NCBI RefSeq assembly: GCF_000760695.4
Contig: NZ_JHEG04000001.1
Span: 4,064,452 to 4,128,451 of the forward strand
DNA: 64,000 nt
Source of the DNA: Tolypothrix bouteillei VB521301
Lineage (GTDB): Bacteria; Cyanobacteriota; Cyanobacteriia; Cyanobacteriales; Nostocaceae
Direction: 5' to 3'
Shown: one piece after another, positions 35,063 to 45,482 of the stretch
How positions within the stretch are numbered: position 1 is the first letter of the stretch
Layout of the letters: every line of letters begins with the position of its first letter
Translations under genes and position numbers: made by a program
The notes under the pieces: model-generated
What the model saw: the letters and a program-made list of their open reading frames with translations, nothing else
The model's database searches: none
Told to the model about the DNA's origin: nothing

Positions 35063-35633
35063 CTAACTTCTAGTCCCCAATCTCTTGACCAAAAGAATGG
35101 GATACAAGCCCCGTCCTTCTAGGACGGCTTTTCTTGATTCCTGATGTACAAACTCTTCATGTGCTAGTGTTTGCAATCCTTGCTGTAGAACTGCTAAAAC
35201 TTCAGCTAAATTCCCTTCTCGCAAAGCTGAAACTGCTAACCACAATCCAGGAAAGATTTGAGAACGAATGACTCCATCTGCGTCTGGTTCTAAATAAATG
35301 TATCGTCCTTCTTCGAGACCGAACCAATCTACACGATTCTCGTAAATTTGCCAGACAATGTACTCTTGTACACCATTGCGGCGATAGGCATTCAACTTAT
35401 CTGTCACCCACATCTACCCCAGGTGTAGCAGCACTGTATGTTACTAACCAGCCAACTATTTGAGCGTGAGGTCTACCGTGATTTTTAATCCTTACTGGTG
35501 AAGCCACGTATACAACTCCTTCGACTAATTCAGCTTTCTTGATATGAGGCATTCCAGCGTAGCGCTACTCGAACTCATAGCGCGTTAAGCGATCGCCACT
35601 TTCTAAAGGAGGTAGTTTAGAAGTTGTATACAT
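35063..35633 (-). pseudogene. Uma2-family (PD-(D/E)XK) nuclease, decayed
   Basis: Reading from ATG 35633 gives a normal Uma2 N-terminus (GDRLTRYEFE, then MPHIKKAELVEGVVYVASPV, GRPHAQIVGWLVTY) but with an in-frame TAG at 35565-35567. After GVDVGD the frame is lost and resumes at DKLNAYRRNGVQEYIVWQIYENRVDW. The missing ~45-50 codons are those that carry the catalytic E/D-xD-ExK core in intact members. The gene is therefore dead by stop, deletion and frameshift. Uma2 genes are common multicopy genes in cyanobacteria, often of mobile origin. Confidence 0.85.
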
Positions 35634-35712
35634 AAGTGTTATTGGTGAGTAGATAGTAGTTAGTGGTTAGTGGTAATGACAAATGACTTCTAACCACTAT
35701 CTACTAACATTC

Positions 35713-38241
35713 TTACACTTCAGCCGCAACAGTTTCTTGCTCTCTTTCTACAAAGGCTTGTACGCGAGCGCGGTATTGCCTGAGAGAATCATCGACCCAA
35801 TCGCGATCGTTGCTGTTTGCATACAAATGTACTATTGGTTCGCTGGCATCTGGTAAGACCAATACCCAACTATCATCGTAGGGTTGACAGATTTTCACTC
35901 CATCAATCAATTCGAGATTTTGGGCTGGGTGAGTTTCTACTAGGTGGCGCATCAATGCTCCTTTTGCTGTCCACGGACAACGCACCGTGTACGTTCTGTG
36001 AATGACTCGTGGTAATTCAGTACGGACGGTGGTTAGAGAACGCTCTTGTATGGTCAGCATTTCAATAAGTTTGGCAATGCAGAACATGGCGTCAAAACCG
36101 GGATGCAGGTGGGGGAAAATAAAGCCTGTATCGCCACTACCTCCCAAAACCACATTGGAATTTTTCTGACATGCTTCCATTAAGGCTGTGGGGTTTGCCT
36201 TTGTACGAATCACTCTACCATCATGACGGCGGGCAATTTGCTCTACAGCACTGGAAGCGTGAACTGGTACAACAACTGTTCCTCTTGGTTGCGCGGTTAA
36301 TATCATGTCTACCATGAGGGCTGTCAGCATTTCACCACGAATGGGCATCCCTGCTTCGTCAACTAAAATCAGTTGCTCTCCATTGGCTGAAACTTGGACG
36401 CCAAAGTTAGCCTTTAATGCTTCTACAACGTGCCCTAACTGGGTTAGGAGGGTTTCGCGGTCAGTGGCTGACATGGCATTTTTATTGAGACTGGCATTGA
36501 GCACGACTGCATCAGCCCCAAAATTGTCTAACATCTGCGGCAAAACGGCTCCTGAAACCGAGTAAACGTAGTCGATGACAACTTTGGCTCGGCTGTTACG
36601 AATTGTGTCAACGTGTAGCAATTTTTCAAAAGCCGTGCAGTAGCGATCCATAACTTGGCTGGGGTAAGCAACGTCGCCAATTTCATGAATCTGCGATCGC
36701 CGCATATCTTCTTTGAAATAAGCCCCCTCAATTTTCTTTTCCAAGGCTTTGGAGATGTTAATTCCCTTAGCATCCATGAATTCAATCAGGATGTAATCCG
36801 GGCGGTCTGGATGTACCCGCACGTGAATACCGCCTGCGACCGACATAGTCGGTATGACCGTGCGAGTAATGGGAATGGCTGTTGCATCTAGGTTTTGAAT
36901 ATCAACACCGACGGACATCAAACCCGCAATTAATGACCTGGTGACCATGCGAGAAATGTTGCGTTGGTCGCGAGAAACTGTCACCCGAGAGCCTGGTTTT
37001 AAGATAGAACCGTAAGCGGCTCCTAACTTAACGGCAAATTCTGGCGTGGTGTCGATATTTGCCAAACCTTGGACTCCACGTTGCCCAAATAAATTGCGTT
37101 GGGCTGTATTTCCCCAAATCAGGTTAATGTTGAGGATTGCTCCTGAATCTATTTTTTTGCTGGGCCAAACTCTTACAAAGGGGCTGATTTGAGCTTCTTC
37201 TCCCACTGTTGAAAGCGAACCAACTATAGCGCCTTCCAAAACATGGGCGCGACGGTCTACACGCGCACCACGGCAAATGACACTTGCTGATAGGTGTGCT
37301 TCTTCACCAATAATGCCTCCATTCCAGATGATAGGGCGTTTGAGATTGGCGTCAGAACCAACAGTAACGTTATCGCCAAGGACAGTTCCCGATTCGATAA
37401 CAACTCGCGCTCCAATTCGGCAATTGTCTCCGATAACGGAGGGAGCTTCAATCTGTGCTGTGGGTTCAATGTAAGTATTCTGACCGATCCAAATTCCAGG
37501 AGAAGCTTCCTTATAAGCAAAGTCTAGTTTAACTTTGCCGTATAATGCATCGTACTGAGCCTCACGATAAGCATCTAAGTGACCGACATCACACCAGTAA
37601 CCTTGAGCAACATAACCAAACATTGGCTCATTCTTCTCAAGTAGCAACGGGAACAACTCTTTTGAGAAGTCACTTTCCTGGTTCGCTGGTAAGTATTCTA
37701 AAACTTCCGGTTCTAAAATATACGTACCCGTATTAACAGTATCGGAAAAAATTTCACTGGTAGAAGGCTTTTCTAAAAATCGTCGAATTCGTCCTTGGTC
37801 ATCGGTAATCACTACCCCAAACTCAATAGGATTGGGAACGCGGGTCAAAATCAAAGTTGCTTTTGATTTCTGTTGTTTGTGAAATTCAATGGCTGCTGTT
37901 AAGTCAAAATCTGTTATACTATCTCCGCTAATGACTAAAAAAGTGTCATCAAGAAGTTCGGCAATGTTTTTTACACAGCCTGCAGTCCCTAAAGGCTGGT
38001 CTTCTTCTACGGCATAGGTCATTTGTACGCCAAAGTCGCTACCGTCTTGGAAGTAGTCTCGCAGAACATCAGGTAAATAGTGGAGTGTGGCAACAACTTC
38101 TGTGATTTGATGCCGTTTTAAAAGATTAATGATGTGTTCGGCAATGGGTCGATTGAGTATGGGAACCATTGGTTTGGGTAGGTCGCAGGTAAGCGGACGA
38201 AGCCGTGTTCCAGAACCCCCTGCCATCAGAACTGCACGCAT
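35713..38241 (-). CDS. Mannose-1-phosphate guanylyltransferase / phosphomannomutase-like fusion
   Basis: 842 residues. An N-terminal nucleotidyltransferase ([20 protein letters not shown]) is followed by left-handed beta-helix hexapeptides (~250-370: [20 protein letters not shown]) and a C-terminal phosphohexomutase-like region (~385-825) with [10 protein letters not shown] and [13 protein letters not shown]. In the mutase part the usual TASHNP active-site serine motif appears as [12 protein letters not shown], so mutase activity is doubtful. AAGGAGG precedes the ATG. It should supply sugar nucleotides for surface polysaccharides. Confidence 0.9.
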   Translation of the reverse strand: MRAVLMAGGSGTRLRPLTCDLPKPMVPILNRPIAEHIINLLKRHQITEVVATLHYLPDVLRDYFQDGSDFGVQMTYAVEEDQPLGTAGCVKNIAELLDDTFLVISGDSITDFDLTAAIEFHKQQKSKATLILTRVPNPIEFGVVITDDQGRIRRFLEKPSTSEIFSDTVNTGTYILEPEVLEYLPANQESDFSKELFPLLLEKNEPMFGYVAQGYWCDVGHLDAYREAQYDALYGKVKLDFAYKEASPGIWIGQNTYIEPTAQIEAPSVIGDNCRIGARVVIESGTVLGDNVTVGSDANLKRPIIWNGGIIGEEAHLSASVICRGARVDRRAHVLEGAIVGSLSTVGEEAQISPFVRVWPSKKIDSGAILNINLIWGNTAQRNLFGQRGVQGLANIDTTPEFAVKLGAAYGSILKPGSRVTVSRDQRNISRMVTRSLIAGLMSVGVDIQNLDATAIPITRTVIPTMSVAGGIHVRVHPDRPDYILIEFMDAKGINISKALEKKIEGAYFKEDMRRSQIHEIGDVAYPSQVMDRYCTAFEKLLHVDTIRNSRAKVVIDYVYSVSGAVLPQMLDNFGADAVVLNASLNKNAMSATDRETLLTQLGHVVEALKANFGVQVSANGEQLILVDEAGMPIRGEMLTALMVDMILTAQPRGTVVVPVHASSAVEQIARRHDGRVIRTKANPTALMEACQKNSNVVLGGSGDTGFIFPHLHPGFDAMFCIAKLIEMLTIQERSLTTVRTELPRVIHRTYTVRCPWTAKGALMRHLVETHPAQNLELIDGVKICQPYDDSWVLVLPDASEPIVHLYANSNDRDWVDDSLRQYRARVQAFVEREQETVAAEV

Positions 38242-38603
38242 AAATCCTCCTTAGCTGTTTGCACGACTTGCTACCTCAACACCCACAAGATAATTTCTTT
38301 ATTTATCTTATGTATCTCTAAGTTTAGGGAACTTTCGCAAGATGCATCCAATCGGAAATAGGGATAACTACCCGTCACACTAGCTTGTTTGTTAGTACAA
38401 AATCAAGATATACGGAATTCAATCGATTAACTTTGTTTCTAAAGGTTAAAGGGTATGGCGATCGCTTTCCAGTCTTGGTATAAAAGATCGGTATGCCATT
38501 AATAAGAGTGGTGTATTCGATCGCATAACTGAGTTGTAGATTTGTTAGACCTATACTTAAAGAAATGGACTTTTTTAAGATAGAGTTCAATGGAGTTGTA
38601 TAA
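38242..38603. other. Intergenic region
   Basis: AT-rich, with no tRNA, repeat or convincing coding frame. It separates two divergent transcription units and should hold their promoters. Confidence 0.4.
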
Positions 38604-38792
38604 ATGGAATTAGTCAGTTTGATATTGATAGTAGGTTACGGGCTAGGTCTGTGGAAGTTTTGGAGTGGCTTCGAGCGCACTAACTTTCAACGCTCTTTTC
38701 CCAATCGTCTGAGTTTGGCTTTAATGTGGCCTATTTTATTTAGTACAAGTAAGTCCTACCGTCAAAACTTTAGAAAGGCGTTAAAAGGTTAA
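38604..38792 (+). CDS. Small membrane protein upstream of cobK
   Basis: 62 residues. A membrane helix (LVSLILIVGYGLGLWKFW) is followed by a basic aromatic segment (FERTNFQRSFPNRLSLALMW) and a basic tail. It ends 8 bp before the cobK start on the same strand, so it is probably co-transcribed. No family name is recognised, but the balanced composition and tight spacing argue that it is real. Confidence 0.6.
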   Translation: MELVSLILIVGYGLGLWKFWSGFERTNFQRSFPNRLSLALMWPILFSTSKSYRQNFRKALKG

Positions 38793-38800
38793 GCGTCTCT

Positions 38801-39622
38801 GTGGAACGCGTGTGGTTGATCGGCGGAACTCAAGAGAGTGCTTCTTTAGCAGTTCTTCTCTGCCATTCCCAAATTCCTTGTACTGTTTCTGTAACAACAG
38901 AGTCAGCGCGATCGCTCTACCCAGATAGCCCTATGATACGGGTTTGGGTGGGGCGATTGATTGCAGAGAGTTTAAATGAGTTTTTGCGGGAACAGCAAAT
39001 TGTTGTTGTGATTGATGCGTCGCACCCTTTTGCTGTGGAGATTTCTCAGGTAGCGATCGCGACTTGTGAAAAATTGCAAATCCCCTACTTGCGCTACGAA
39101 CGTCCCGTGTTGGAAGAGGGAGAAGGGGCGAAGGGGGGAGTTGTTTGTGTTGATGGTTTTGATACGCTGCTAAGTGGAAATTATTTAGAGAATCAACGAG
39201 TGCTGTTGACTGTGGGGTATAAACCATTGCACCTGTTTTTACCTTGGCAAAAGCGAGCGACTTTGTTTGCGCGATTGCTTCCATCTGCTGTGGCTTTGGA
39301 AGCTGCGTTTCAAGCTGGGTTTACCAGCGATCGCTTGATTTGTTTGCGTCCTCCAATAGCTGCGGATTTGGAAATAGCTTTGTGGCGACAATGGGATATT
39401 TCTTTGGTTGTGAGTAAGGCTTCGGGCTCCCCTGGGGGGGAGGATGTGAAGCGCCAGGTAGCAGGGGAATTGGGTGTAAAGCTGGTATTGGTTTCTCGCC
39501 CGGAGGTTGTTTATCCACAACAAACAAGTGATTTTTTGGTGGTTTTGGGGTTTTGTGAAAGATATATTTGGAATCGCACAAACGCAGAAGACACAGAGAA
39601 AAGAGTGGGAAAGAATCGGTAA
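38801..39622 (+). CDS. cobK: Precorrin-6A/cobalt-precorrin-6A reductase
   Basis: 273 residues. It reduces the precorrin-6A macrocycle in cobalamin synthesis. Family marks: the N-terminal dinucleotide-binding VWLIGGTQESASLAVLL, VVIDASHPFAVEIS, YLRYERP and the C-terminal LVVSKASGSPGG. The GTG start is the only reasonable one. Two runs of G-rich bases (39115-39140 and 39431-39442) encode low-complexity loops. No other cob gene is adjacent. Confidence 0.85.
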   Translation: MERVWLIGGTQESASLAVLLCHSQIPCTVSVTTESARSLYPDSPMIRVWVGRLIAESLNEFLREQQIVVVIDASHPFAVEISQVAIATCEKLQIPYLRYERPVLEEGEGAKGGVVCVDGFDTLLSGNYLENQRVLLTVGYKPLHLFLPWQKRATLFARLLPSAVALEAAFQAGFTSDRLICLRPPIAADLEIALWRQWDISLVVSKASGSPGGEDVKRQVAGELGVKLVLVSRPEVVYPQQTSDFLVVLGFCERYIWNRTNAEDTEKRVGKNR

Positions 39623-39900
39623 TTTCAGACGGACAAGGGAGTCGTAGCGAGTTATGAAGTTCAATGTTGTCATTGGACATCGTAACTCTCTCCCTTGTCC
39701 CCCTGCTTCGGACTCAAATTAGGAGCGCTATATTCCATAAGTGCATAAAGAGATTTTACTGACACCTATTAGTAAGAGGAAGGAAACGCATACCAAGTTC
39801 AGAAGGGCTAAAGCCCTCTCTTTAATTGGGCTAGGGTGTACACCAAGTCTTCTAAAGTGTATTCTTGCGGTTTCGATCCTCCCTAACCCCCCTTAAAAAA

Positions 39901-40490
39901 GCTATCCATTACCCGCATCTTTCTTAACAATCGCAAAACTCGGATGAAGAAAGGGTTTGAGGAGAAATACGGACTCTAGGGGTTGACAAAAATCAAATGA
40001 TGTAGAGTAGGGGAGATGGAAGTGGTGGTCTGATGGCGGATGTGGATAGCCATGCTTGTTAAAGATCACTCGAGTGGCGAGGGAAAAATTTGTGGAAGGA
40101 ATTGCGACAGAGAACCTTTCAGGGGCAGTGGATAAGCAAAGGAAAAGTCTACAATGGTGAAAATGTAAGGAGAATAAGTTCTAAAAATATTCGACAACAA
40201 ATACTTGAGTAAAAAGAAGTTAGTGAGGTGCGAAAGTCATTTTTAGATGGGGTTTGCAGCAGGTTGTATGAGTACGGCAATCATCGCCAGAACACTACTG
40301 TTTCAAAAACGATAAAACAGGTATCAGATTCAATCTGTTGCAGAGCGGCGCGAGGGGGCTAAGCCGCCCCCTCAGGACTCCCCGGCGTGCCAGTTTCAAA
40401 TGACCATACAAAAACTACTACTGATGCCTCAAAGGGTACAAATGGTCATCTTCAACTGGCTGAATCAAAAATCATGAATTCTGCCAGATT
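39901..40490. repeat. Left 590-bp terminal inverted repeat
   Basis: Non-coding. It contains an internal palindrome GGGGGCTAAGCCGCCCCC near 40356-40373 within a GC-rich patch. It pairs with 42601-43190. Confidence 0.85.
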
Positions 40491-40893
40491 TTGAGCACTG
40501 AGCTTGAATGTCGTCAAGAAATTGAAAAGACTGCACTTCGAGCTAGCCCAAGACTGGCGCAACAGTTTCAACAGCGATTGTGACACAGAGGGTGTCCAAT
40601 GGGAGTTGAAGATCTGTGCAGATAGTATAATTATGATGGAAAAAATCATTCAGACGCTCAGCAGTAACGGTGAATGAAGCAACAGATGCGGAGACTAGGG
40701 GACAGTCTGAGGCTGTGAGATCACAGATGAGGATCGAACCTCAACAAGCGTTGTCAACGCAAGAGAAATTGGCGGTATAAACCGCTTGGGGGCGAGACTC
40801 TGCGCTTTGGTTTGTCTCGACGCCCGGTGTCTGTTAGATCACCATGTAGAAAGAGGATATTGGCGAGTGCTTGAAAACAAGAGGTAAGTGTCA

Positions 40894-42261
40894 ATGTATC
40901 AGTGGGCAGAAAAGGAACTCGAGAGTCTGGATTTGGGAGATAGAAGACGGGAAAAACGATTGAGAAAAATGGTGGAAGATTTAGCTTCTCAACCCGGAGA
41001 AAGTGTACCACAAGCGTGTGGAGATATAGCAGCAACAACAGCCGCGTATGATTTTTGGAAGTCGCCCTATTTCCAGCCAGATGATATTCGGCAAGCGCAT
41101 CAAACGAGTACAATTAAAAGAATAGAATCACATCAAATCCTACTGGCAATTCAAGATACAACGAATATCGATTTAACACACCATCCTCAAACGACAGGTT
41201 TGGGATATCTGGACTGTGCAACAAGTTTTGGATTAAAAGTCCACTCCAGTTTGGTGGCTTCAATAGATGGAGTGCCATTAGGAATTATTCATCAACATGT
41301 GTGGACTAGAGAACTGGAAAATTTAGGCATATCTAAAAAACGGCATCAAAGAGAAACAGCAGAAAAAGAAAGTCAACGTTGGTTAGATACAGAACAAGCT
41401 ATACATCAGTTAATTCCCCCAGAGAAAATTGTGGTGACGGTAGCGGATTCAGAGGCAGACATATTTGATTTATTCAATCAAGAACGAGCCCAAAATTTTC
41501 ATTTATTGATTCGTGGAACTCACAACCGAAAAGTAGACCACAATGCCAAGTATTTACATGAAGCCATCAATGCAACACCTGCACGTGGGGAGCTGAAGGT
41601 GGAGGTGAACCGCTCACCACAACAGCATTGGAGAATCGCCCATCTCACTATTCGATTTGCCACATTGGACATAGCAGTGCCATCGAATCATATCAGAAGA
41701 AAGCAGCTAAATCCTGTGAAGTTACAAGTGATTTTAGCCAGAGAAGAGAATCCTCCAGAAGGCGTTAGTCCCATTAGTTGGTTATTATTAACGAGTCTTG
41801 AGATTAAGAGTTTAGAAGATGCGGCCCGGTGTGTGCGTTGGTATACGTATCGATGGTTAATTGAACGCTACCACTATGCATTAAAGAGTGGCTGTGGAAT
41901 CGAAAAATTACAGTTAGAAACTGGGCGTCGCATCCACATGGCACTAGCAACTTATTCAATTGTGGCATGGCGTTTACTCTGGTTAACTTATGAAGCGCGA
42001 ATGCACCCACAGACTCCGTGCGATACAGTTTTAGAAACCCATGAATGGCAATCATTATGTGTGACTATTTCGCAAAATCCTCATCCTCCACAAACACCAC
42101 CCTCTCTTAATGAAGCTGTGAGAATGATTGCTAAACTGGGAGGTTTTTTAGGACGAACTCGTGACGGAGAACCGGGTTTAAAGACAATTTGGCGTGGTTT
42201 AAAAAGATTACATGATATTGCTGCTACCTGGAAATTACTGAAAAACCATTGTGCTACTTAA
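40894..42261 (+). CDS. IS4-family transposase (Tn5/IS50-like DDE)
   Basis: 455 residues. The N-terminal Tn5-type DNA-binding region (ELESLDLGDRRREKRLRKM ... AAYDFWKSP) is followed by the DDE RNase H-like core: D88 (IQDTTN), D185 (VADSEADIFD) and E324. The YREK signature is exact: Y317-x2-R320-x3-E324-x6-K331. ATG 40894 is preferred (AGGT 8 nt upstream) over GTG 40888. The frame is intact, so the enzyme could be active. Confidence 0.93.
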   Translation: MYQWAEKELESLDLGDRRREKRLRKMVEDLASQPGESVPQACGDIAATTAAYDFWKSPYFQPDDIRQAHQTSTIKRIESHQILLAIQDTTNIDLTHHPQTTGLGYLDCATSFGLKVHSSLVASIDGVPLGIIHQHVWTRELENLGISKKRHQRETAEKESQRWLDTEQAIHQLIPPEKIVVTVADSEADIFDLFNQERAQNFHLLIRGTHNRKVDHNAKYLHEAINATPARGELKVEVNRSPQQHWRIAHLTIRFATLDIAVPSNHIRRKQLNPVKLQVILAREENPPEGVSPISWLLLTSLEIKSLEDAARCVRWYTYRWLIERYHYALKSGCGIEKLQLETGRRIHMALATYSIVAWRLLWLTYEARMHPQTPCDTVLETHEWQSLCVTISQNPHPPQTPPSLNEAVRMIAKLGGFLGRTRDGEPGLKTIWRGLKRLHDIAATWKLLKNHCAT

Positions 42262-42542
42262 CAATTAAGATTTTTGACGGTAGCAGGCAGAGAACAGAGG
42301 GCATCTATCTTCTGTTTATCCCTGCTATCAATACAGTTGAAGAAATGCCAAAAATCCGGGTGGCAACTGTTAACGGACTTCAAACTTCATCCCATTTTTC
42401 TGATTCTTCCATCTGCGGTGTGCTTTTCCCTTGCGTGCCATTTGGGTCTTAAACCCTTGAACATTCGCTCACTCTATGTTGGTCACGAGCAAGTATTCTC
42501 CAATGAACAGAGCAAAGCGATGCTGCATCTACTAGCTTCTTT

Positions 42543-42573
42543 CAGCACTTCAGGCTAACACCTGAAGTGCTAT
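42543..42573 (+). terminator. Hairpin downstream of the transposase
   Basis: AGCACTTCAGG (42543-42553) pairs with CCTGAAGTGCT (42560-42570) around a 6-nt loop. There is no clear T run. It lies between the transposase and the right inverted repeat; the remaining 42262-42600 shows no gene. Confidence 0.45.
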
Positions 42574-42600
42574 CAACAACAAAATTCCACAAGTTTTGCC

Positions 42601-43190
42601 AATCTCGCAGAATTCATGATTTTTGATTCAGCCAGTTGAAGATGACCATTTGTACCCTTTGAGGCATCAGTAGTAGTTTTTGTATGGTCATTTGAAACTG
42701 GCACGCCGGGGAGTCCTGAGGGGGCGGCTTAGCCCCCTCGCGCCGCTCTGCAACAGATTGAATCTGATACCTGTTTTATCGTTTTTGAAACAGTAGTGTT
42801 CTGGCGATGATTGCCGTACTCATACAACCTGCTGCAAACCCCATCTAAAAATGACTTTCGCACCTCACTAACTTCTTTTTACTCAAGTATTTGTTGTCGA
42901 ATATTTTTAGAACTTATTCTCCTTACATTTTCACCATTGTAGACTTTTCCTTTGCTTATCCACTGCCCCTGAAAGGTTCTCTGTCGCAATTCCTTCCACA
43001 AATTTTTCCCTCGCCACTCGAGTGATCTTTAACAAGCATGGCTATCCACATCCGCCATCAGACCACCACTTCCATCTCCCCTACTCTACATCATTTGATT
43101 TTTGTCAACCCCTAGAGTCCGTATTTCTCCTCAAACCCTTTCTTCATCCGAGTTTTGCGATTGTTAAGAAAGATGCGGGTAATGGATAGC
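42601..43190. repeat. Right 590-bp terminal inverted repeat
   Basis: Reverse complement of 39901-40490, with the difference near the inner edge (CTGCGAGATT against CTGCCAGATT). Non-coding. Confidence 0.85.
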
Positions 43191-43358
43191 TTAAAAAAGG
43201 GGGAACTTCATTCCAATTCTCCCTTTTCACGATGTTTTATCTCTTTTCTAGAGATCTGTACACCACCGTAGCTCTTTAATTGGGAGAGAGGGTTGGTAAG
43301 GGTTTTTCCATGATTTATCGGGGCTGTCTTCGTCAATGAAATGATTGGGAGATTTACC

Positions 43359-43943
43359 ATGTTAACAATGGATATGCCTTTACAGGCTAATATTTTAGGT
43401 TTCTTGGCATTAACTTGCTATATTCTCACACTACTTCCCACAATTCTGAGAATCGTGTTTCCTCAGACAAAGGAGACTGGAATTCCTCAAGTGCTTCTTA
43501 AGCATCGGCGCTCGATTGGCATTTTAGCTTTCGTTTTTACTGTGTTTCATGGTTTGCCATTAATCAAACAAAGAAATATCGATCTGTTCGATTTAAAAAC
43601 ATTTTGGATTTATTTACAGGGGATATCCACTTTCATAATTTTTGCCTTATTAACAATTACCTCAAACGATTGGAGTATTAAGAAGCTTAAGAAAAATTGG
43701 AAGATATTACATCAACTTACCTATTTTGCCATGTTTCTAATTATTTGGCATATTTGGGACAAAATGTCATATCATTGGACGTATTTAACGCCTATTGAAC
43801 TGATAGCAATATCGGGAGTCACAGTTTTATTTCTCTACAAGCATTACTGGATTCAATACTTCTGTGGAAAACAAAAACAACAGAAAAAAAACGCAGTTCC
43901 TATGTTACCAGCAAGTAAAAGTAAAGTGACCAACCATCGGTGA
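43359..43943 (+). CDS. Ferric-reductase-like transmembrane (heme-binding) protein
   Basis: About 194 residues with five or six membrane helices. Histidines placed in or near helices (LLKHRRSIG, TVFHGLPLI, ILHQLTYF, IWHIWDK) fit the two-heme pattern of the ferric reductase/MsrQ (YedZ) domain. It would move electrons across the membrane to an unknown partner. ATG 43359 has GGGAG 7 nt upstream and is preferred over ATG 43341. No MsrP-like partner is in the window. Confidence 0.75.
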   Translation: MLTMDMPLQANILGFLALTCYILTLLPTILRIVFPQTKETGIPQVLLKHRRSIGILAFVFTVFHGLPLIKQRNIDLFDLKTFWIYLQGISTFIIFALLTITSNDWSIKKLKKNWKILHQLTYFAMFLIIWHIWDKMSYHWTYLTPIELIAISGVTVLFLYKHYWIQYFCGKQKQQKKNAVPMLPASKSKVTNHR

Positions 43944-44042
43944 CTCGCGAGCGGTTAATTTTTTGGTAACAAAAATAAGAGTGCAAGCAATATATAAATG
44001 GATGTTACAAATTTTTTACTTTAAATATGGGAGAACTTTTGT

Positions 44043-45074
44043 ATGCTACCAAAATTAATTCCTAAGAAAGTGTCAGTTGCACTTGCAATTACAGCTATCA
44101 TAGGTGTTTTGGGATTTAGTTGGTCTAAATCGCTTTCTCAATCAAAGCTGGAAATGTGCGTACCAGCTTCTCAAGATTATAAGACTCTTAAAGGGCATTC
44201 GTATTGGGTTTATGCGATCGCAATGAGTCCAGATGGCAAAACTTTAGCTTCTGGTAGTTATGACGGTACTATTAAGGTTTGGAATCAACAAGCTGGCAAA
44301 TTACTTTATAGCATCCAAGGTCATACAAGTGACGGTCATGGTGACGCGGTAAAATCTCTTGCGATCGGTTCCAACGGACGTATTCTCGCCAGTGGTAGTT
44401 GGGATAACCGAATTAAATTGTGGAATCTCGAAAACGGCAAATTAATTCGTACATTGACTGGACATTCAGACAATATTGATTCGGTTGCTATTAGCTCGGA
44501 TATGAAAACCTTAGCATCCGGTAGTTGGGATAGAACAGTTAAATTATGGGATTTGAAAACTGGTAAATTAATTCGCACGTTAAAACACAAATACCCAGTA
44601 CAAACAGTTGCGATTGATACACAAAGGCAACTTGTCGCCAGTGGTACTGAAGACGGAAAAATTTTTATTTGGAATCTTGTTAATGGTCAGTTAAAACTTC
44701 CCTTAGCCGCACATGAAAAAGCAATTTCATCTTTGAGTTTTAGTCCTGATGAAAAAATTCTTGCTAGTAGCGACTATGAAGGAAAAATTAAACTATGGAA
44801 TATGGATAACGGACAATTGTTAAATACTCTTAGCGGACATAACGGAGCAGTTTGGTCAGTTGCTTTTAGCCCCAATGGAAAATCTATTGCTAGTGGTGGT
44901 TATGACAGGACAATTAAGCTCTGGAATGTACAAAACGGTCAATTGTTAAAAACTCTATCAGGACACGATAAAGCAGTTTGGAGTGTGGCTTTCAATCCAG
45001 AAAGCGATCGTATTCTTGCAAGTGGTAGTGCAGATGAAACAATTAAGATTTGGAACTTGTCTGAAAACCTTTAA
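44043..45074 (+). CDS. WD40 repeat protein, one seven-bladed propeller, exported or anchored
   Basis: 343 residues. An N-terminal hydrophobic segment (VALAITAIIGVLGFSW) is followed by seven WD units with GHxxxVxSVAxSPDG ... LASGSxDxxIKLWN (ends IKVWN, IKLWN, VKLWD, IFIWN, IKLWN, IKLWN, IKIWN). This closes exactly one propeller, a protein-interaction platform on the outer side of the membrane or in the lumen. It has no kinase or NTPase domain, unlike many large cyanobacterial WD proteins. It follows the heme membrane protein by 100 bp on the same strand. Confidence 0.88.
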   Translation: MLPKLIPKKVSVALAITAIIGVLGFSWSKSLSQSKLEMCVPASQDYKTLKGHSYWVYAIAMSPDGKTLASGSYDGTIKVWNQQAGKLLYSIQGHTSDGHGDAVKSLAIGSNGRILASGSWDNRIKLWNLENGKLIRTLTGHSDNIDSVAISSDMKTLASGSWDRTVKLWDLKTGKLIRTLKHKYPVQTVAIDTQRQLVASGTEDGKIFIWNLVNGQLKLPLAAHEKAISSLSFSPDEKILASSDYEGKIKLWNMDNGQLLNTLSGHNGAVWSVAFSPNGKSIASGGYDRTIKLWNVQNGQLLKTLSGHDKAVWSVAFNPESDRILASGSADETIKIWNLSENL

Positions 45075-45134
45075 AAAGGCATAGGTTGCAGTTTTATAGC
45101 TTGTTAGTCATACAAAGTCCCTCTCGATCGGGAA

Positions 45135-45310
45135 AGCATCCCAATGAATGCACATTGCTCTTAGAACAGAATTCTGGGGCTATACGAACCGAGTCAGCGC
45201 AAGCGGACTTGATTGAAGCCTGTGTAGCGCCCTCTTTGTTTGTATAGCCGCGATTTCCAATCGTCAGCGTTTTTTCCTCATTGGGATGCTCCCTTCGGTC
45301 TGTGCAATTT
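45135..45310. repeat. Intergenic repeat, copy 2
   Basis: It contains AATTCTGGGGCTATAC, a rearranged GTCAGCGCAAGCGGAC hairpin region, TTTGTATAGCCGCGATT and TTGGGATGCTCCC, in the same order as 5945-6090. It fills most of the gap after the WD40 gene. Confidence 0.5.
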
Positions 45311-45411
45311 TACACATGAATCCCCGTCAATAAAGGATGGGGAGAAGTCAAAAGCAGTTGATAACGACCCCGGTCGCTTTTAATATAGATTGAGATTATT
45401 GATTTTTTGTT

Positions 45412-45447
45412 AGCGCTCCCATTTCTTTAAGGAATGGGAGCGTTTTT
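45412..45447 (+). terminator. Intrinsic terminator
   Basis: A 10-12-bp stem CGCTCCCATT (45414-45423) / AATGGGAGCG (45433-45442) followed by TTTTTG. It points in the plus direction and could end the WD40 transcript. It lies just beyond the convergent glycine-zipper gene. Confidence 0.75.
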
Positions 45448-45482
45448 GAGTTTGGCGCGAGAGAGCTACTCACAGCCTTTGT

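Larger units (their letters stand above)
39893..43198. mobile_element. IS4-family element with 590-bp terminal inverted repeats and 8-bp target duplication
   Basis: The element spans 39901-43190. Bases 39901-40490 and 42601-43190 are inverted copies of each other, identical by eye apart from the innermost few bases. The outer ends read GCTATCCATTACCCGC / GCGGGTAATGGATAGC. The direct duplication TTAAAAAA flanks it at 39893-39900 and 43191-43198. Joining the flanks restores the intergenic repeat whose intact copy lies at 3200-3303. The central 2.1 kb carries the transposase. IS4-family members normally have inverted repeats of tens of bases, not hundreds. Confidence 0.85.

Noticed and set aside
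38375..38590. 71-codon minus-strand frame before the small membrane protein
   Set aside because: Only a TTG start, no ribosome site and no family look; treated as intergenic.
39640..39680. Possible terminator GTTATGAAGTTCAATG / CATTGGACATCGTAAC after cobK
   Set aside because: The pairing has several mismatches and no T run; too weak to list as a feature.
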